Shown: positions 34,770-43,588 of the stretch, piece by piece
Layout: each line of letters starts with the position of its first letter
Position numbering within the stretch: the first letter of the stretch is position 1
Origin: Kiritimatiellia bacterium
GTDB lineage: Bacteria; Verrucomicrobiota; Kiritimatiellia; CAIVKH01
NCBI GenBank assembly: GCA_027493775.1
Contig: JAOSKE010000003.1
Location: 744,845 to 808,844, forward strand
Direction: 5' to 3'
DNA length: 64,000 nt
Position numbers and translations under genes: made by a program
The notes under the pieces: model-generated
Seen by the model: the letters and a program-made list of their open reading frames with translations, nothing else
What the model was told of the DNA's origin: nothing
Databases searched by the model: none

Positions 34770-35465
34770 ATGGCTGAGCAACTGGGAGCAAGCGATATTA
34801 TCGGCACGCTGGGGCTGGGCACGCCGCTGGCGAAGTTCGAGACGCAGGAGTTCACGAAAACCAGCGGCACGAAGTATGCCCAACGCAAGTCGCGCGTTGG
34901 CGACGTGATCGAAGAGGCGGTCACGGAAACCGTCGAGGAATATGAGCTGTCGGTACTGGTGAAAGACCACTCTAAACCGGCGGTCACAATCGATCTGGGC
35001 GGCGCTGGGTATGGAAGCGGGGCCAATGCGCTGGTCGTTACCCGCGTCAGCGTGAGGCAGGTAAGTAACAACTACCCCACGCTGTCGCTGACGTGTCACC
35101 GGCACCCGGTTCTGGAGTCCGGCGCGACGCATGATGCGCGTAAATACGCCGTGACCCTCCCGGCGCTGTGTTGGGGCATCAACGAGGTGATATCCATAAC
35201 CGGCGCGACCCCGCCGGAGGAAATCACCTCGGCGACGTTTGAGGCGTCCGTGGACCATGTGGACAAGTATAACCGCGAGGGCACGAAGTTCCTGATCGGC
35301 GCCTCGACGAACTGCCAGCTCGTCGAGACGCTGGAGGTGCTCAAGTCGAGTGACCCTGATCTGCAAACTAATTGGTTCGCCGACCCGGCCGCCACGAAGG
35401 AAATAACGGCCGACTTTGCGACCAAAACGCTGAAGCATCACCGCCACCTGCCTCCGGCGGCCTGA
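34770..35465 (+). CDS. Putative tail tube-like protein, 231 aa
   Basis: The protein (MAEQLGASDIIGTLGLGTPLAKFETQEFTKTSGTKYAQRKSRVGDVIEEAVTET ...) is mostly beta with a segment EYELSVLVKDHSKPAVTIDLGGAGYGSG and late acidic loops. A single abundant-looking structural gene ahead of a chaperone-sized gene and a tape-measure-like gene is what a major tail protein would show. No family motif is evident. AACGGAGG precedes the ATG. Confidence 0.5.
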   Translation: MAEQLGASDIIGTLGLGTPLAKFETQEFTKTSGTKYAQRKSRVGDVIEEAVTETVEEYELSVLVKDHSKPAVTIDLGGAGYGSGANALVVTRVSVRQVSNNYPTLSLTCHRHPVLESGATHDARKYAVTLPALCWGINEVISITGATPPEEITSATFEASVDHVDKYNREGTKFLIGASTNCQLVETLEVLKSSDPDLQTNWFADPAATKEITADFATKTLKHHRHLPPAA

Positions 35466-35474
35466 TCGGGGCTT

Positions 35475-36341
35475 ATGCACCCCTTCGCCGACAGAGTCGT
35501 GCTGCGTGTGCAGAAGGCCGGCGGTCTCATTCCTCTGCCGGACGCCTGGCCGGACCTCGCGGAGCTGGAGCGCCTCGCCCAGGGCATCTCGCGCCGGGCG
35601 GAACCCCGGTTTGAGGAGTTCGCGGCGCCGCTCCATATCAAAGGCGAGGCGTTTCACCAACCCACCGTCGGCGCGATCTCATGGGCGCGCCGCCTTGCGG
35701 AGCAGTTCCCGCGCGATCCGGATATCGGCGAGATCGCGCTCCTCTATAGCTTGACCGTTGCAGACGTACGCAAGCTGCCCGACGAGCCCGCGACGGCACG
35801 AATCGCGGTCGGGCGCTGGGCGCGACGAACCCGGATCGCGATGACCGACGCCAGGGAAATCTTCGCGCTGTTGTTCCCCGCGCAGCGCGAAACGGACGAA
35901 GGCGCGCTCCTCAAAGCGCTGCGGATGGAGCATGGCGATGATTCGGCGAAGTGGCCGGACCCGGCGCTCCGTGAAGCGGTCGGCGCCTGGCTGGCGCTCT
36001 GCAAGGCGGCGGACGCGGCCGCCGAGGACCGGTCGGTCTATAAATCGATTATTTTTGCCGTGATGCGCGAATACGGCGGTACGCTGGACCACTGGATTTT
36101 CGAGGTGAGTCTCGACGCGCTTCTCGCTGCCGCCGATGAGATTCTGAAGCAGAGCGAGGCGAAACTTGCGGCGGAAAAGAAGGCGCACGGCGTCGCCTGC
36201 GCCGAGCGCTGGTCGGTGGATGCGCAGGCCCGCTTCACGCTCTTCGCGCGGGCGTTTGAGCGGAAGTACGCTCCAGCAGGCGCGCGCCCGCAAAAGCCAG
36301 CAGCCCCATCATCCGAACCGCGCACAGCAGGTGCACCATGA
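35475..36341 (+). CDS. Phage protein in the tail-assembly-chaperone position, 288 aa
   Basis: This Ala/Arg-rich helical protein shows no domain I can name. It lies between the tail-tube-like and tape-measure-like genes, where siphophages encode assembly chaperones, but it lacks an obvious programmed-slippage partner. The final residues are Pro/Ala-rich. Its end overlaps an opposite-strand gene. Confidence 0.5.
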   Translation: MHPFADRVVLRVQKAGGLIPLPDAWPDLAELERLAQGISRRAEPRFEEFAAPLHIKGEAFHQPTVGAISWARRLAEQFPRDPDIGEIALLYSLTVADVRKLPDEPATARIAVGRWARRTRIAMTDAREIFALLFPAQRETDEGALLKALRMEHGDDSAKWPDPALREAVGAWLALCKAADAAAEDRSVYKSIIFAVMREYGGTLDHWIFEVSLDALLAAADEILKQSEAKLAAEKKAHGVACAERWSVDAQARFTLFARAFERKYAPAGARPQKPAAPSSEPRTAGAP

Positions 36342-36498
36342 GCGCGCCCGGCCAGCCGAGCCATATCCAGCCCTGTGCCAGCGCGCCAAGCCACAGGAAC
36401 CCCTCGCCGACGCGCCCCGCGAGCATCTGCGCGATTCCGGGAAGGGCGACGGCCAGCAGCCCGCCCCGCCACACGGCCCGGTTCAATTCAGCCTTCAT
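36235..36498 (-). CDS. Small membrane protein on the opposite strand, possible moron
   Basis: The 87-residue frame reads GGLLAVALPGIAQMLAGRVGEGFLWLGALAQGWIWLGWPGALMVHLLCAV, the TM2-type pattern of two helices with an LPGxxQML-G-x-GEGxLWL turn. It faces the late operon, overlaps the preceding gene's 3' end by about 107 bp, and fills an otherwise empty 170-bp gap on the plus strand. Independent expression from the lysogen is likely. Confidence 0.55.
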   Translation of the reverse strand: MKAELNRAVWRGGLLAVALPGIAQMLAGRVGEGFLWLGALAQGWIWLGWPGALMVHLLCAVRMMGLLAFAGARLLERTSAQTPARRA

Positions 36499-36513
36499 GG
36501 AGCCAGTGTAGCC

Positions 36514-37960
36514 ATGCCCGGCATCGATTACAAGGTCTCGCTCGATTCAAGCGGGCTCAACAACGGACTGCGGTCGGTTAGCGCGGTGAACTCCGCGTTC
36601 GGCGCGTTTTCCTCGCTGTTGCGCGGCGATTTTGTCGGTGCGGCGATGCAGGCGCGCAACGCCTTTATCGCACTCAAGGCCGCGATGCTCGCCAACTCGT
36701 TTATCGCTGTGGCCGCCGCGCTGGCGTCCGTCGGCGCGGCACTCGCCGCCGTCGCCTGGCGCAAGCACCAGGCGGACATCGAGGCACTTAAAAAAGCCAC
36801 GGAAGACCTGGCCGACGCGACGGAGCGATATAACCGCACGGTCAAAGACATCACGTTCAAGCGCGCCGATAACTCCGGCAAGCTGAAAATGCTGCAAGAC
36901 GAACGCGCGAAAATTGACTTCGATATCGACGTGCAGCGGAACATCGACACTGCGTCGGACCCGTCGGCTGAGGCGCGCCGGCAGGCGGAAATCAAACGGC
37001 TTGAGACGGAGCTGGCAGTCAAGGACGATGAAATTCGCGAGGTGCGGAACCGGATTGATGAGGAGCGTGAAAAAAGGTCTCGGAACAGGCCGCGCAACAG
37101 AAGCAGTTCGATGACAAGCGCGCCGCGCTTGTGTCTGAATCCGGCGCACTTTCCACGAAACTACGCCGGGGGAGATGTCATTTGATGACCGCGCCCTCGA
37201 GAAGGAGTTGATCTCCGAAATCACAGCGATGGAGACCGAGCGTGACGGCATCCTTTTCGACGTGATGCGCAAGGAGGAATTGGGCGTCGCCATCTTACAG
37301 AAAAAAATCGAGCTTCAGCGGACGCAAAACAAGCTCCTTACCGAGGAGCGGTCTGCGAAAGACAAGGAACAGTCCGCAAAAGACGCGGACGCGAAGAAAA
37401 TGGCCGGGGTCAAGAAAGCCGAGGCCGAGTACGGTTTTGCAAAACTCACCCCCGACCAGCAGCTCTCCGGAATTGAAGAGCGAATGAAAGAGATCATGGG
37501 GAACGCCGGATGGGAAAAGGACGCCGGTGCGCGCGCCGAAATGCTGGACCTGCGCAAGCGCCGCGATGCCATCGAGTCGGCAAAGAAAAATGAAGAGGGC
37601 AAAAAGGAGCTTGGCGGCAAGTCATACAACCTGCTGCTGGGCGATGACCAGCGCATAGACCTGCTGGAACAGGCGCGACGCAGCCGATCTGACGACGTGA
37701 TCCGCATGGCTGGCTCGCGCGCGGGCGGTTTCATTGATAGCGACGGTGTGCGTCGCATGACGGGCAGCCGTGCCGGCGGCTTCTCGGACCGTCTTCGACC
37801 GTCCGCCTTCGCGCGGACGGCGGCCGAACTGGAGGCGAAGCGGAACGGCATGGCCATCGCGGCCGCCGAGAAAACCGGCGAAGAGCAGCCGGTCGAGATT
37901 AAGGGCGACGCCGTTAACTACTTGCGGGTCATGGCCGAAGCGCTCCGGAAGGAGGCATAA
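36514..37960 (+). CDS. Tape-measure-like tail protein, two frameshifts
   Basis: The start MPGIDYKVSLDSSGLNNGLRSVSAVNSAFGAFSSLL is followed by two hydrophobic helices (AAMLANSFIAVAAALASVGAALAAVAW) and a long charged coiled coil, features of a tail tape measure protein. One A is missing in A6 (37070-37075) and one G in G5 (37168-37172); adding both gives one chain running through KKVSEQAAQQKQFDDKRAAL and RRGEMSFDDRALEKEL to the end, about 482 residues. That would set a short tail. An internal fragment starts at 37175 if left unrepaired. Confidence 0.65.
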
Positions 37961-38342
37961 ATGTCCCTGCCTACAAACTATAGTGAAGACTGGTGGCTGA
38001 TAAAAGACAGCCCCAAGTCCCTCATCGAGGAGGTGCGCTCCGGAGAAAGCGGCGCGGTGATGGGCTATCGCGAGCGGCGCATGTTCACAGTCGCGATCGC
38101 GCGTCGGTCATTCAAAGTAACTACATTTGTCTCTGAGCAGGGGAGCACTAAATCAAGTTTCACCCTCAAGACGGGGCCGAACACGTCGGTCGGTGTGGCC
38201 TATACGGGGAAAAAAGTTCTACTGCGTGGAACACACGCGCGATTTAGTGAACGCCGAAACCGGCGAATATGAGGAGAAGCAGACATGGGTACATCGTTCG
38301 GAGGGAGAGGAACACCCGCTGACTTGGCTCACGGGAGGTTAG
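37961..38342 (+). CDS. Phage tail-region protein, frameshifted, about 126 aa
   Basis: The start MSLPTNYSEDWWLIKDSPKSLIEEVRSGESGAVMGYRERRMFTVAIARRSFK is followed by a beta segment. The frame slips at A6 (38210-38215); dropping one A gives YTGKKFYCVEHTRDLVNAETGEYEEKQTWVHRSEGEEHPLTW. It starts 1 bp after the tape-measure stop and meets an opposite-strand gene with a 4-bp stop overlap. Role unknown. Confidence 0.55.
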
Positions 38343-38665
38343 CGCCGCCGCCGGGCGCGCTCGCGCAGGTCGATGGCCTGATCGGGGGAAAGGACGCGTG
38401 CGCCCTTCGCGCCCGGCGATACCGCGAATCCGTCGGACGTGCGGATCAGGTGGAAGGTTGCGTGCGGCGTCGTCACGGTGTAGCCGTCGCGTTCGCGAAT
38501 CACATGGGTGTCGCCTCGCGGGGCGCTGATCACCCAGCCCCAGGGCCGATTAATGATCCGGCCCGGTATGATCGCGGCCACCGCCGCCTGATCGTCTTCC
38601 GTCGCGGCGCCCGCGTTGCCTGCGAAAAGAAGAGCTATTGCAAGGGCTATTCCGACCGCTTTCAT
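38339..38665 (-). CDS. Secreted protein on the opposite strand, possible moron
   Basis: A signal peptide (MKAVGIALAIALLFAGNAGA) is followed by a compact 88-residue beta domain with alternating strands (IINRPWGWVISAPRGDTHVIRERDGYTVTTPHATFHLIRTSDG) and a basic tail ending in RERARRRR. It runs against the tail operon between two plus-strand genes, so it should have its own promoter. Alternative starts upstream reach 38701. It may act in the periplasm of the lysogen, for example in exclusion. Confidence 0.6.
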   Translation of the reverse strand: MKAVGIALAIALLFAGNAGAATEDDQAAVAAIIPGRIINRPWGWVISAPRGDTHVIRERDGYTVTTPHATFHLIRTSDGFAVSPGAKGARVLSPDQAIDLRERARRRR

Positions 38666-38681
38666 ATATTGAATCATACCC

Positions 38682-39200
38682 ATGAACCTTAACATCTTCA
38701 AAGAAAATTATACCGGTCCGATTTTCCTGAAGCGGGTGTTCAGTCACATGAACGCGGTCAGCCGCTGCCTTAACAACACGCGCGGCATCGGCGGCGTCCG
38801 CGTAACGCCCAATGAGTTCGGCGGCCTCGACATCTCCGCCGACGGGTCCGGCGATTTCGACCTCTCGAAATTCGCGTTCGGCTGGGGCGCGCCGAACGCG
38901 AATTTCGAGATCGCCGACAACCAGGTATGGATCGCGGAGGGTTACGTCGAGGGACGCTACGGTTACCATCGTGTACCGGGGGCGGTGGTAAACGTCGGCG
39001 GCAACGCGCAGTCTAAAACCATCATCATCGTAACGGGCGATCAGAACGGCGCGGTCATCGAGCAGAACTCCGTGGCGGAAAATGCGTTCACAGGCGACAC
39101 CAGTCATACGTTCCAGCGCGCGTTGTACCGCGTCTATTTGCGCGACGGGAAGGTCGTGTTGGATCAAGTCATGGCGGGTGTCGGGGGCATCGTCGTATGA
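38682..39200 (+). CDS. Phage tail-region protein, 172 aa
   Basis: The protein begins MNLNIFKENYTGPIFLKRVFSHMNAVSRCLNNTRGIGGVRVTPNEFGGLDISAD and is beta-rich, with repeated turns of the type GxVxNVGGNAQSKTIIIV. It looks like a virion fibre-associated or baseplate protein. Its start overlaps the leader of the opposite-strand secreted protein, and its stop overlaps the next start by ATGA. Confidence 0.5.
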   Translation: MNLNIFKENYTGPIFLKRVFSHMNAVSRCLNNTRGIGGVRVTPNEFGGLDISADGSGDFDLSKFAFGWGAPNANFEIADNQVWIAEGYVEGRYGYHRVPGAVVNVGGNAQSKTIIIVTGDQNGAVIEQNSVAENAFTGDTSHTFQRALYRVYLRDGKVVLDQVMAGVGGIVV

Positions 39201-41585
39201 GGTCGCTCGCGCTGCTCGCACTCCTAATTCCGACGCTCGCATTTGGGTACAGCGAGACAATCCCGGCCACAAATTGGCTGGGGTTGTTCAGTGCGGTCGC
39301 GGAGCGGAATGAGGCGACGTGGTTCAATAATTCGGGGACCACCAACAACTACTACTGGGATAATCAACTAGATCAACGCGATCCGCTCGTGTGGCGCCAG
39401 CCAGTGACGATCGCGCTCGGAGTCGTGCCGTCGCCGTGGCAGCCAATGATCTGCGTGACTAACGGCACCAACGTCCTATGTTGGACGAACTACATTGCGC
39501 TCACCACAGAGACGCGGGACACAACGAACTGGTTTGACCCGGAGGCGTACGCGCCGCAGATCGCGACCAACTTCGTGTGGTATAACGGCGATGACAAATT
39601 GACGGATTTCTCGCTCCCGGAAGCGCTCACGGTCACGCCGAGTCGCGTGGCGATTCAGGCGTTGGATTTCCAGATCGTCAACTTCCTACCATTCTTTGTT
39701 GATATTGATCGCATGAAAAGCGTGGCCAACGCATCCGATCTGGATGGCGAAGAGCTGATTGACGCATGGTTCTCGACGCCGATGCGGACGAATTATTACT
39801 GGGTGGATACCGATCACAACTGGGTTGAAGACACCTGGTACGGCGTCCCTGAGTACCCGTCTGCATTGCCCCTGCTCACAGTCTCGTCCGCGTGGGCAAA
39901 CGCCGGCATCGAGGCCAACCGCTGGCCGATCGAGACGGTGACAAACACGCGATCCTACTGGGGTTGGGAGGTCGGCATGTTTAACACGTACACGACAGCC
40001 CCGATCACGACGGTCACGACCCAATACGAGTATCGGTATGGGTTTAATCTCTCGCCAACCGCAACGCCGTGGCGGGTCCTCCTCGGCGATGTGTATTGGG
40101 GCATGACCAACTCCACGAATTGGGTGGTTGTCAACGTCGTAGATGGCGTGACGCACACAACCCGCTGGCGTCAAGCGTGGATTGGCCCATCGCCGCGCGC
40201 TCGTGGATACGTCCTGCATTGGCAGCGCGCGGAATTGCCGCCGGTACGCCTACTCATGGGCTCCCGATGGCTACGCCACAAATATGATGCGCTTTATCCC
40301 GCCGGATGTTGAGACATCATGGAGTTCTAACAGCGCACTCAACGGCTGGTCCGTCGATTTTTCAGGCGCCGCATTCGCCGGTACGTCAAACGCCTGGCGG
40401 TGGGAGGATTCGCGGACGGTGACTGTGCCGTTTACTGATATGGACTTCACGAACTCGACCGAGGCCATATATGAGATCGCACCCGTCAACGAGTCGAATG
40501 AGTTCTCGTGTTACTACGCGCTCACCAATCTGGTGATTAATGATTGGCCGGCAACGTCACTGATCTACTCCAACGACGTGCTCATATCGGGCTTGCCCGA
40601 TCTGATCGGCGCTCGACTGGAGATCACACTCGATGGCACGAGCTACGAACTGACGGGACTCCCTAATCGCGATGGCGGATACGGCGCACCGTGGGACTGG
40701 GATTTGCGACCCGAGGACTATTCGCAGCGTGTCGCGGTTGTGCGACAGCTCCAGTGGATGACTACGGCCTCGCATGGCAACCCGCGCCGCCTGACGGCGC
40801 TTCGTGGATGGGTGCCGAGCGGCTCCTATCCGACGTATGACAGTTTCTTCCTCGGCGACATGTCGCCGCCGCCCGTAATCCCACCGTATGACCCCGACAT
40901 CATAACCAACCTCAACTACTACGGCTCGTGGTATATGGGCAGCGTCGATATCTGGCACACCACAAAGAGATGGTACTGGGACGATGACATTGACGACTAT
41001 GTGTATTACTTTACCAACGATTGGGGCGCATTTCGTCCAGAGACAATCATCGATTGGCCAGACCTGGTGTCGTATGCGCTCTCCAACCTCTCGCCGCGAC
41101 TCAACGCAGACGTTACGCTAGCGGGGCGTGTCACTCGCAACGACTATCCGGTTGAGATCGATCTAGAGGGCGGCTGGGAGAGTCCCACGGGGCGTTTCGT
41201 GCAAGTAGTTGCGCCCCCATCGTTCCCGGCACACCTAGTCCACGGCGCCAGTTATTACGACAAGGACAGCAATAAGATCACCTGGAGCAACGTGCTGACG
41301 ATTGCGACCGATCCGGCGGGTCCGGACGAATTATATGCCCGCTCCCGCATCACGATACCGTGGGAGGGCGGCCGCAACCCGCTAACCCTCGACGATTTCC
41401 AGTGGATTGACTTCGATCCCTCCCGCTTTGCCTGGCTCGCGTCATATTGCAACTACCCAGGTCGGGATCCGTATTGGGCGGGCGAGAGCGAGACGCTATA
41501 CTGGCTTCCGGCCACCCGCCGATTTCTGCGGGATGAGACGTGGGTCATCCGATGGCAGTTCGACAGCCTGCCATACCCCCCATAA
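39197..41585 (+). CDS. Large signal-peptide-bearing tail protein, probable receptor-binding or fibre protein, frameshifted
   Basis: A short signal peptide (MRSLALLALLIPTLAFG) precedes a roughly 795-residue chain very rich in Trp, Asn, Tyr and Thr, with many WxxxTN and TNxYYW turns, as in adhesins and fibre tips. The frame slips by one extra base near 40230-40250; dropping a G near the CCGG-TAC segment joins LPP to YAYSWAPDGYATNMMRF. The last 156 residues lie in the first copy of the 547-bp terminal repeat and end with SLPYPP. As the last gene before the right end it would be a natural host-range locus. Confidence 0.6.
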
Positions 41586-41663
41586 CCCGACTGATCGCCT
41601 CGAAAATCCCGGAATCGTTGCCAAATCGATGTCAAATGTTCCCAAACCTGTTGGCGGAATACA

Positions 41664-42133
41664 GCTAGCGGGGCGTGTCACTCGCAACGACTATCCGGTT
41701 GAGATCGATCTAGAGGGCGGCTGGGAGAGTCCCACGGGGCGTTTCGTGCAAGTAGTTGCGCCCCCATCGTTCCCGGCACACCTAGTCCACGGCGCCAGTT
41801 ATTACGACAAGGACAGCAATAAGATCACCTGGAGCAACGTGCTGACGATTGCGACCGATCCGGCGGGTCCCGGACGAATTATATGCCCGCTCCCGCATCA
41901 CGATACCGTGGGAGGGCGGCCGCAACCCGCTAACCCTCGACGATTTCCAGTGGATTGACTTCGATCCCTCCCGCTTTGCCTGGCTCGCGTCATATTGCAA
42001 CTACCCAGGTCGGGATCCGTATTGGGCGGGCGAGAGCGAGACGCTATACTGGCTTCCGGCCACCCGCCGATTTCTGCGGGATGAGACGTGGGTCATCCGA
42101 TGGCAGTTCGACAGCCTGCCATACCCCCCATAA
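41664..42133 (+). pseudogene. Duplicate 3' fragment of the large tail gene
   Basis: This second copy encodes the same C-terminus (LAGRVTRNDYPVEIDLEGGW to SLPYPP) without the 640 upstream residues. It has no ribosome-binding site of its own and one extra C near 41870 that shifts the frame. It is a remnant of the terminal duplication. Confidence 0.8.
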
Positions 42134-42153
42134 CCCGACTGATCGCCTCGAAA

Positions 42154-42210
42154 ATCCCGAATCGTTGCCAAATCGATGTCAAATGTTCCCAAACCTGTTG
42201 GCGGAATACA
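42154..42210 (-). repeat. Right-end inverted transposase-binding sites and phage terminus
   Basis: Read on the minus strand from the CA at 42209-42210, the end is TGTATTCCGC, then CAACAGGTTTGGGAAC, then TTGACATCGATTTGGCAACG. These match the left-end motif in inverted orientation. A second identical array ends at 41663, the first-copy terminus. Confidence 0.7.
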
Positions 42211-42219
42211 CCGGGGCGC

Positions 42220-43459
42220 TTAATCTTGTTCGTCGAGGCTGACGGGTGTACGCAAGACACCGTTTTCGTCGGGGTGCGTGAAAAGGCGGCGGGCGAGACG
42301 GTGCGCCCCGCGCAGGAAACGCTCTTCAATCGCAGGACTGGCAGATGGATTCAGACGGGCAATTTCTTTTGCGTCGAATAGGTGTTCCAGCCCCTTGCAA
42401 AAATCTTCGGATACCAGCTCAAAAACGGGCGCCATCGGCCCGCACACCCGAACCTGCGAGGCGCGCATGACCTGGATGAACGGAGCGAGGTGGCGTCCCA
42501 ATCGCGTCGCAGCAGCGCACGCAAGGCGCAGCGCGTCGGCGTCGCCGTGCTGAACGAGTTTAATAAAATCGCTCAGTCGCCGCACGGACTTGCGCCGCAA
42601 TGTTTCCATCAGCGCCCAGCCGCCCGTGTAGGCCTCCAGACAGCCACGCCGACCGCAATGACAGATTCGTCCGTTCTTTTCGATTCGAATATGCCCCAAC
42701 TCCGGCAGGGTCGGTGTGCCGTCATGCCGATCTGCGCCGAGCGGAAAAAGCTGACTTCCGCGTCCGAATATAACGCCGACGCCGAGGTCCCAATACACCA
42801 CCATCGTGTTGGTGTCCGGGGGAAGCGATTCGCTTTCGCCGAAGTAGAAGGCGAGTCCGAGCGGAACGGATTGGCAGGGAACGCCGGTCGCGGTCTCAAT
42901 GATCTCTCTGAAATCCACGCCGTCGAGGAGCGGAAAGTTTGCCGCCTTTCGGAACAACGCCCGTCGCGTGATCGAGGAGGCCAGGCAGATACACCGCGCT
43001 CTCGCGAAGCTCTGCGCCTCGGGCATGGGCCAGCTCTTTTGCCCGTTCCGCAAATTCTTTTACCATTTTGCGCAGCTCATCGCGTGAACGAATGCCCGAT
43101 AGATCGCGCGCTTCACGCAACACCGGATTCGCGCCAAAGTCTGCAACGGAGGCGTGGAGGAATGGCACGTCGAATACCAGCGCCAGCGTGTGATTTGCCA
43201 GCTCGTCCCAACCCCAAATGACCGTCGGGCGTCCTGCGCCACTGCGGCGCGACTCCAAGCGTCGGATGTAGCGCTCGTGTTCCAGTCGCTGCAAGTGCAA
43301 GTTGCACGTTCCGCGCGACAACCCCAAATCGGTCGCGATCTGGGAAAGCGAGACGTTGCCGTGGTCGGCCATGTACTGCAGAACCGGACGCGAGCTGTCG
43401 AGGTTCTTCAGGTTGATTCGATGTGCAATATATCCGGCAAGTTGTTTCTGCTTACTCAT
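42220..43459 (-). CDS. ROK-family transcriptional regulator (NagC/Mlc-like), frameshifted
   Basis: The N-terminus is a winged helix-turn-helix (VLQYMADHGNVSLSQIATDLGLSRGTCNLHLQRLE). The ROK domain has VYWDLGVGVIFG and the zinc motif CHCGRRGCLEAYTGG. The frame slips at TTT 42947-42949; removing one base gives VVPKAANFPLLDGVDF. Repaired length is about 412 residues, right for NagC/XylR regulators. It is downstream of a nucleotide-sugar epimerase and near a PIG-L/NagB module, suggesting control by an amino sugar. The prophage right end lies 9 bp past its stop. Confidence 0.82.
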
Positions 43460-43566
43460 CTCTTCCTTGGCCCAGTCACGCGCCCCCTTTTAGCACGCGG
43501 CCCGGCATTCGGGGAATAAAGAAGTCCGCAAGGAATGCCTCGCTCGCTTTTTACGCATTTTGAAAC

Positions 43567-43582
43567 GCCCCAATTTTGGGGC
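43567..43582. terminator. Hairpin past the epimerase gene
   Basis: GCCCCAA-TT-TTGGGGC is a perfect 7-bp stem with a 2-base centre, 6 bp past the leftward epimerase stop. The flanking GAGCGCTAAA also occurs past the GH13 gene. It may terminate the epimerase transcript; a T-tract is not evident. Confidence 0.5.
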
Positions 43583-43588
43583 CGAGCG

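Larger units (their letters stand above)
12729..42210. mobile_element. Mu-like transposable prophage, apparently siphovirus-type
   Basis: The element has a split MuA-type transposase, a MuB-type ATPase, Gam, a GemA-like protein, a Cro/repressor pair, gp27/gp28/gp29-like packaging and portal genes, protease I, gp36, gpG and gp37-like genes and tail genes. Early genes run leftward and late genes rightward. The right terminus (CA at 42209-42210) is supported by two junctions that share sequence up to exactly that point (41663 and 42210). The left terminus is uncertain: 12729 is flanked by CCGG, as is the right end, while 12736 would give the canonical TG. No perfect 5-bp target duplication is visible. 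It lies between the tRNA and the ROK gene stop and interrupts neither. Confidence 0.88.
41117..42210. repeat. Tandem 547-bp duplication at the prophage right end
   Basis: The sequence from GCTAGCGGGGCG (41117) to GGCGGAATACA (41663) is repeated at 41664-42210. The copies differ by two single-base length changes: C2 versus C3 in the run near 41323/41870 and GG versus G near 41611/42158. Both copies end in the same ATACA, which is the phage terminus. Confidence 0.9.

Noticed and set aside
40182-41585. Separate gene starting at 40182
   Set aside because: It continues the 39197 gene after a one-base slip; its upstream part reads as shifted sequence.
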